The position numbers were made by a program, and so were the translations under genes. A stretch of DNA of 64,000 nt from Chromera velia (taxonomy: Eukaryota; Sar; Chromeraceae). The DNA is taken from contig JAHBMJ010000310.1 in assembly GCA_018398765.1 (NCBI GenBank), forward strand, positions 1-64,000, written 5' to 3'. Positions 58,682 to 64,000 of the stretch are shown piece after piece; positions within the stretch are counted from its first letter, which is position 1, and the number at the start of each line of letters is the position of its first letter. The notes below the pieces were generated by a model. That model made no database searches. It worked only from the letters and a program-made list of their open reading frames with translations, and was not told the origin of the DNA.

Positions 58682-61600
58682 GAGAAAGAAAGAGAGAAAG
58701 AGAGAAAGAAAGAAAGAAACAAAGAAACAAAGAAACAAAGAAAGAAAGAAAGAAAGACGATCAAGATGACAGGAACATGCCAGTACGAACAGACAAAAAG
58801 AAACCAGGTACGGCTGGTCGCTCGAGAAAGGTGACACGCTGCTGTTTTGAGACGTACGTTTCCAGTCCTCCTTTTGCATGCATCGTATTCCCTCGCCGGA
58901 GGAATGAAAAACAAAGCATGGTATTCCCTCGCCGGAGGAATGAAAAACAAAGCCCGTGCTAACAAAAAGGAGTCAGGGCCCCCGCATGCCCCACCCATCT
59001 GCACAGGCCGTCCCATGAAAAGCCGAAGAGTTCTTCGATGCCGGACTCAAACACGATTGTCCCCATGCACACACACATACCCAACTACTGGTTACACAGA
59101 TACATACCTGAAGCACTGGCCACGGTGACTTTTTGCCTGAGGTGTCAATCACATCTCTGAGAGTTGTAGAGGGAGGGAGCATCGCCATCTTCCTGTGGGC
59201 CTGCATTCACTCACTCACTCACTCACTCTCTCTCTCTCACACACAAACACTCACACACACCCACACGCACATACGCACACACACGTGTATAGACAGGCAT
59301 CGGTGTGCAAGATCGGCATGGTCTTCTTCTTTCAGGCTGAAGGCAGTTTTTGTTGTTCGTCCTCTTCTCTCCCCGCATGCGCACACAGAGACACCCTGAG
59401 GGGGAAACCTTGAGGCGTTTTCGCTTCTTCAATCGCATGGAGACAAAAGGGCTCACTCTGGGCCTCTGGAGCCCTGCCTCCATCCGGTCACACACACGCG
59501 CACACACACACGTACAGACAAAGAGAGAGAAAGAGAGGCAGAGAGACAGACAGAGAGGCAGACAGATAGACAGGCAGACAGACATTGCGAAAGAGAGACG
59601 GAGAAATAGAGAGAGGGAGAGCGAGAGAGAGTTAAGTCGACTCACAGGTGTAATTGCTGTCTCGTTGAGTTTGAATGCCTCTGCAATTCTTGACAGCATC
59701 TGCGCGTTCGGTTGCAGTTCTTCTCCCAGAGCGCTTGCCACTGCCCGGATTGTCACATCGTCGTGTGTAGCGCCGACACCCCCTGAGCAAGAATAAGAAC
59801 AGCAAAAGAGAAAAATGCCCAGAGTCGGACAGAAAAAACATGAGGGATAGATCGTGTGGCAAGCAACTCGAAGTCAAAAGAGTGTGGCATTGAAGCAACC
59901 AGAGAGAGTGATTTTCGTGGCTGACTCTAATCAAAAGCAAACACCTGCACCCATACCACGATTTCTGAAGGAACTGCATCCTCACTCATCCCTCGAAGAA
60001 CAACCCCCTGCAAATACCCACCAGAGGTGATGACCACATCGTATTTGTTCAGTTGTCTTCGCACTTCGTCTGTGATGGCCTGTTCCTCGTCGCCCACCAC
60101 GCAGATCCTTTGCATCTTCACACCTGCATGCAGGAAGAGGAACGATCAATCAATCGATCAATCAATCAACCAATCAATCAATCAATGAATCAGTCAGTCA
60201 ATCAATCAATCACGCGAATAAGGTCAGGCTCCTGGAACAACAAAAGACACCCGTGCACCTTCAACGTTTGTTGCATTAATTCAGCCGAAGAGGGTCAACC
60301 GACTCTGCACCCCCAACCGCAGATGTGCAGCTGAATGTCCGCCCAAAGGCTCTCCTCCCTATCTTCTTACGCTTCTCCCCTACCCGCCCTAACACCTCCT
60401 GACTCACCGACTGCGCGAAGTTTCCGCACCGCCAGGGGGCCATTCAAGTCGGCAGTCAAGCCCTTCAGGATTTCATCTCCGATGACTACAAGACCTGATA
60501 GCAAGAAGGGAGAAAGGCAAACAGGAACAGGTAGGCAAAGAGGCATGCAGAAAGAGGGGTTTCGACGAAAGGGCAGAAAAGGAGAAGAACGTACACAAGA
60601 AAAGCAGAGTCCGAGAAGGGCGAGGTGGGGAGAGGGGAAACGAGAGAGGCGCCAGCACAGGAATTAAACAGCTGAAGACCGACATCGGCATAAGCAGCTA
60701 GACGGAACACACACAAACACCTACCTGCGGTCTTCGCCTTCAGCAGTCTTCTGTTCACTCCAGATTCATCTGGCGGCCCAGACAGCTGACAGCGACTCAA
60801 GAGAAGAAAGAAGGAATGAATGAATGAAGGGATGAAGGAAGGAAGCAGTGAGGAACAGACGCACATGAAGAACACGGCTGCGCAAGAAGAAAGAAAAGAA
60901 GCGAAACGAGTGGCTGGATGGACGCTTCGTTGAATACAAAAAAGGACGTGACGTTGAAAGAGCGTAAGGAGGGGCAAATTCTAGAGAGGGAAGACGAGGA
61001 GATGGAGAAATCGACTCACCGCACTTGATGCAGCGCTTGAGTGTCTGAGAGGTGTGATCGAAGAAACCGCAGAGAAATCTCTTTTAGGTGACTCGGCAGG
61101 ACTGGGCACATTGATGCTAACTCCCTTTTCTGCATTCGCGTTAGTGGATGCGAATGCGAAGGCCTGTGCTGCGGTTTTTCCTTGTCCTTGTCCTGAATCT
61201 CCTGGAGGGGACGGGCTCTGCTGGGGAAGGTAAGGGGAGAGCCCAACGCTTTGTTCCTTCTCATCTTCTCCGTCTTGCATAGATTGCAAAGAGAGCGGTC
61301 TTCTATTCGCCGAAGCGCCGTCTCTGCCTGCCCTCTCCTTGCCCCAGTCTGTTTGATTCAGACAGTAGGCAGGGAGATAGCTGAGCTGATCGGCGCTGCC
61401 GGAGTTAATTCGAAGAAGAGCCGGGTTCGGCAGGGTGCTGCTCTTTCTGCATGCATGAATGAATGGATGCACAAGTCGGGGGCAGGAGGGAAGCATGCAC
61501 GCAAATGGATTTGCTGGGGAAAGAAAAAGAAAAACCGGGCGAGGGGAAAACCAAAAACGGGATGAAGGGAAAAGCCAAAGGAACGATGGTGATGTGACAG

Positions 61601-63977
61601 AGCGAAAGTAAAGGGACAGGGGAAGACAAAGTTTACTCTCAGTTTCCATCGACATTGAAGCAGACATGCACATCGCACATTCTTTCTCTTCCTGTCTCTC
61701 TTTGACTGGAAGACACAGTGGACACTCCAACTCACTTGCCAACAGAAGTGTACCCCTTGTCGTACAGGTCACAGTAGGGGAGGTCATAGGATCTAATGAA
61801 AGTCCACACATCCCCTGCATGCATGCATCCATGCAGCACTCGATCAGAAAGAACAGAAACACGGCCGGAAGATCGATCGACACGTCCACAGGCAGGCAAA
61901 AAGAAGGATGAATAAAATCCACAGACAGGTCTTTCGGTGACTTTAAAAAAGCAGCGAGGAGATGGAGAAGAAAGAAAGAAAGAAAGAAAGCGAAGTTGAT
62001 CGATGCATCAGAAGGAAGACGTCATGTCTAACAGATCGAGACATGGCATCCATCCATCCATCCATCCATGCACTCACTCACTCCACAGACATTCCAATCC
62101 GAAGAGAACGAAAATAGATAGAAGACAGAAAAAGAAAAGACAGACACACTCGAAGACCAGAAAAACATCAAGCCAATCGCAAGGCGACCCACAAGACCAC
62201 AGGAGGGAAGGAACACCGAAGGAAACAGAAGAGAAAAGGAAAGGAGAATGCAGGAAAAGGGTGGCCACGCAGATACACAGAGAAAAAAAAAGAAAAAGAA
62301 CTCAAAAGCTGGAGCTGATTGTCAGAGGCTCACCGTAAGTCCATTCAAGGATTGGATTCACCCGCACTGCAATCATTTATCCGCGCACGCACACATGCAC
62401 CCTCAGCCAGACAGTCAGCCCCTCTCTCTTCGTCTCTATCCATCCGTCCATCCATCCATCCATCCATCCGAGCCGTTTGTGTTTGTTTGCCGCCCTCTGT
62501 CTGTCTGTCTGTCTGTCTGTATGGCAGCATCAGCAGGAAGTTGGAGAGACTGAGACGGAGAACGGAAAGAGCCAAAAAGGAAAAGCGGTGCATCCAGTCT
62601 TCCTTCCTTTCTTCCAAGAGGATGACTGACTGAACGGAGGCATCCAATCAGAAGAAGGCTCAAATGTTCCCTGATTGGCGCTGTTGGGATCCCCATCGCG
62701 TGTCCCTGCATGGATCAATGGATGGATGGATGGATGGATGTACACATGCGATTATTTGATCCATCGATGCATTTTGTTTTTTTAACATGCATACTTTTCT
62801 TTCCATGCATCCGGGCCCACAGGACACATGAATGAACACACATCATGCAAAGAACAGCAGAGAGGTGCTTTGACGAAACCAACAGATGATTCTTGGGGGG
62901 GGGTCAGCAGGGCTTTTGGTCCTCGCTGTTCCTGTTTGTTTTTTTCCCTGAACACGAAAGGCATGAAGAGATGAACAGGCAAAAAGGTGTACGTCTTCAA
63001 AAATACAACGAAAAGCGGTAAAAAAACAATCAGCAGCTGCAGAGCACCGCTAGGTCATAATCCACCACTGTCAGGCTCCTAGAACTACGTTTCGGTTTTT
63101 CTTCTTCTTCTTTGCTCGTTTGCGTTCTTGTGTCCCTCCCCCCCTCCCTCCCTCCCTCCCTCCCTTCCTTCCTTCCTTCCTTCCTTCGAGACAGTCCCTT
63201 CTTCCAGCTTCCCTCCTCCGTCTGACCTAGAATAAAGGCCAGAGCAGAAGGAGTCTCCCCGACGATGTGACGGAGACCCTCGACGTACCCTCCGTCCCAA
63301 AGTCTGCAGGGAGACACACGGGCAGGGAGGCAGCAGGAAGACAAGACAGATAGAGGACTCTCCATTGTTTCAGAGCAAAAGGGCTAAGTGTGCCGAGCCA
63401 AGAATGTCAGAAAATTCGGGTCCTCGAGGACCAACAACAACTAACTGTGCTTCCACTCATTGGACTGCTTTTGTTTCTTTTTTTGGATAAAGCTGCGTAC
63501 ACCCCGAGCAGCTGGATATTCATAGAATCAACATCCCTGGATATGAAATAGAATCAAACCCCATTCCATGCCCCCAGAACCAAATTTCTGTGCAGGTGCT
63601 CTGCTGTCTCCTTTTTTTGCATTCCGCTCGCTCCTTTTTTTTTTTCGTTCTTCTTTCTCTCTGCGCCGTGCTCCTTCCCCTCGCCAGGCCTCACCGATGA
63701 CCCAACTTACTTTAATTCCAGGTCGAACTGATCCTTTGTGTCCTTCACGAACTGCTCAATCTCCTCAAACTCCTCCGGGCCGTTGTGGAAGAACACGAGC
63801 TTGGGCTTCAAGGGAAGCAGACTCGAGGGAATACTGTCGGGTCCCTCCCCCCTCGAGAGCAGTCGTTCGACCTCAGGGTCCCTCAGGGAACCCAGAGCAG
63901 CCCTCAAGAGATGCAGAACCACCACCGCGTCTTTGCCCCCATTGAAGGAGCAGTACACGCACCCTGGACGGTAAACT
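56640..63977 (-). CDS. FLAD1: FAD synthase fused to molybdopterin-binding-like domain (FLAD1-like), 5' end outside window
   Basis: Phase-consistent exons: 63711-63977, 63227-63303, 62631-62705, 62334-62366, 61736-61814, 61020-61446, 60725-60785, 60408-60494, 60022-60123, 59646-59782, 59108-59200, 57853-57920, 57548-57587, 56950-57139, and possibly a last exon 56640-56743 (less sure). The first five encode the PAPS-reductase-like FAD synthase domain, which adenylates [18 protein letters not shown] (usually GTRRTDP), [40 protein letters not shown] ~110-residue linker follows. The rest is the MoCF/MPTb-like domain: [62 protein letters not shown]. Domain order is the reverse of human FLAD1. Confidence 0.88.
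57931..58758. repeat. giant (GAAA)n/(GA)n tract in a FLAD1-like intron
   Basis: About 830 nt of GAAA and GA units with rare C or extra A. On the transcribed strand it is an uninterrupted (TTTC)n/(TC)n pyrimidine tract ending 10 nt before the exon that starts at 57920 (acceptor TGCATGCAG). Confidence 0.97.
63160..63186. repeat. (CTTC)n run within a FLAD1-like intron
   Basis: CCCTC then CTTC repeats (about 63136-63186) in the intron between exons 63227-63303 and 62631-62705; purine-rich on the transcribed strand. Confidence 0.8.
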
Positions 63978-64000
63978 CTGCAGTCAAGTGAAAGAGGAGA

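Noticed and set aside
57721-59016. Long open frames of several hundred codons on both strands
   Set aside because: They are produced by the (GAAA)n/(TTTC)n tract, which lacks stops; flanking exons of the FLAD1-like gene show it is intronic.
62780-63000. Candidate FLAD1 exon starting after CAAACAG near 62930
   Set aside because: In-phase but poor match and runs into a stop; the exon at 62631-62705 carries the expected GTR-DP and WMPPF motifs and fits the same phase.

Overview
The window reads as nuclear DNA of a microbial eukaryote: intron-rich genes with short exons, GT/AG introns ending mostly in TGCAG, dense microsatellites in introns, 5'-truncated retrotransposon debris and hAT-like DNA elements. 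Gene content (a CFAP97-domain and an LRRC72-type LRR protein, a signal-peptide-bearing Cu/Zn-SOD-like protein, CxHG/CxxCGG repeats, a UreH-type NicO transporter) fits a flagellate alga or related protist. A chromerid such as Chromera velia is my best guess, from general impression only. No rRNA or tRNA gene and no CRISPR array was recognised.

Layout. 0.9-5.7 kb: multi-exon unknown gene (-). 5.8-7.6: LRR protein (-), head-to-head with a NicO-type metal transporter (+, 8.1-10.0). 10.1-12.0: AT-rich island with a hAT-like element. 13.0-14.6: CFAP97-domain protein (-). 14.9-19.3: long tandem repeat units, one split by a LINE fragment. 19.3-20.2: AT-rich island. 20.2-28.6: 12-exon ankyrin protein (-), head-to-head with a DUF1990 protein (+, 29.3-30.6), followed by a 38-bp x ~33 minisatellite. 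33.5-34.3: AT-rich island. 34.3-35.7: unknown 4-exon gene (-), head-to-head with a PPPDE-peptidase protein (+, 36.7-40.3) followed by 70- and 74-bp minisatellites. 41.2-42.1: AT-rich island. 42.7-43.7: secreted SOD-like protein (-), head-to-head with a Cys/His repeat protein (+, 44.4-45.3). 45.3-47.0: AT-rich island with a second hAT-like element. 47.0-51.1: deoxyhypusine synthase (-, all 7 exons resolved), head-to-head with a single-pass membrane protein (+, 51.9-54.1). 54.9-56.2: AT-rich island. 56.6-64.0: FAD synthase fused to a molybdopterin-binding-like domain (-, 5' end outside the window).

The genes do not form one pathway. Two are housekeeping enzymes (hypusine formation on eIF5A; FAD synthesis) and two have flagellar-type domains. 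The organising feature is positional: head-to-head gene pairs alternate with tail-to-tail junctions, and nearly every tail-to-tail junction is an AT-rich, transposon-bearing island. Gene models were built by joining exons with matching phase and GT/AG borders by eye, so borders may be off by a few bases.
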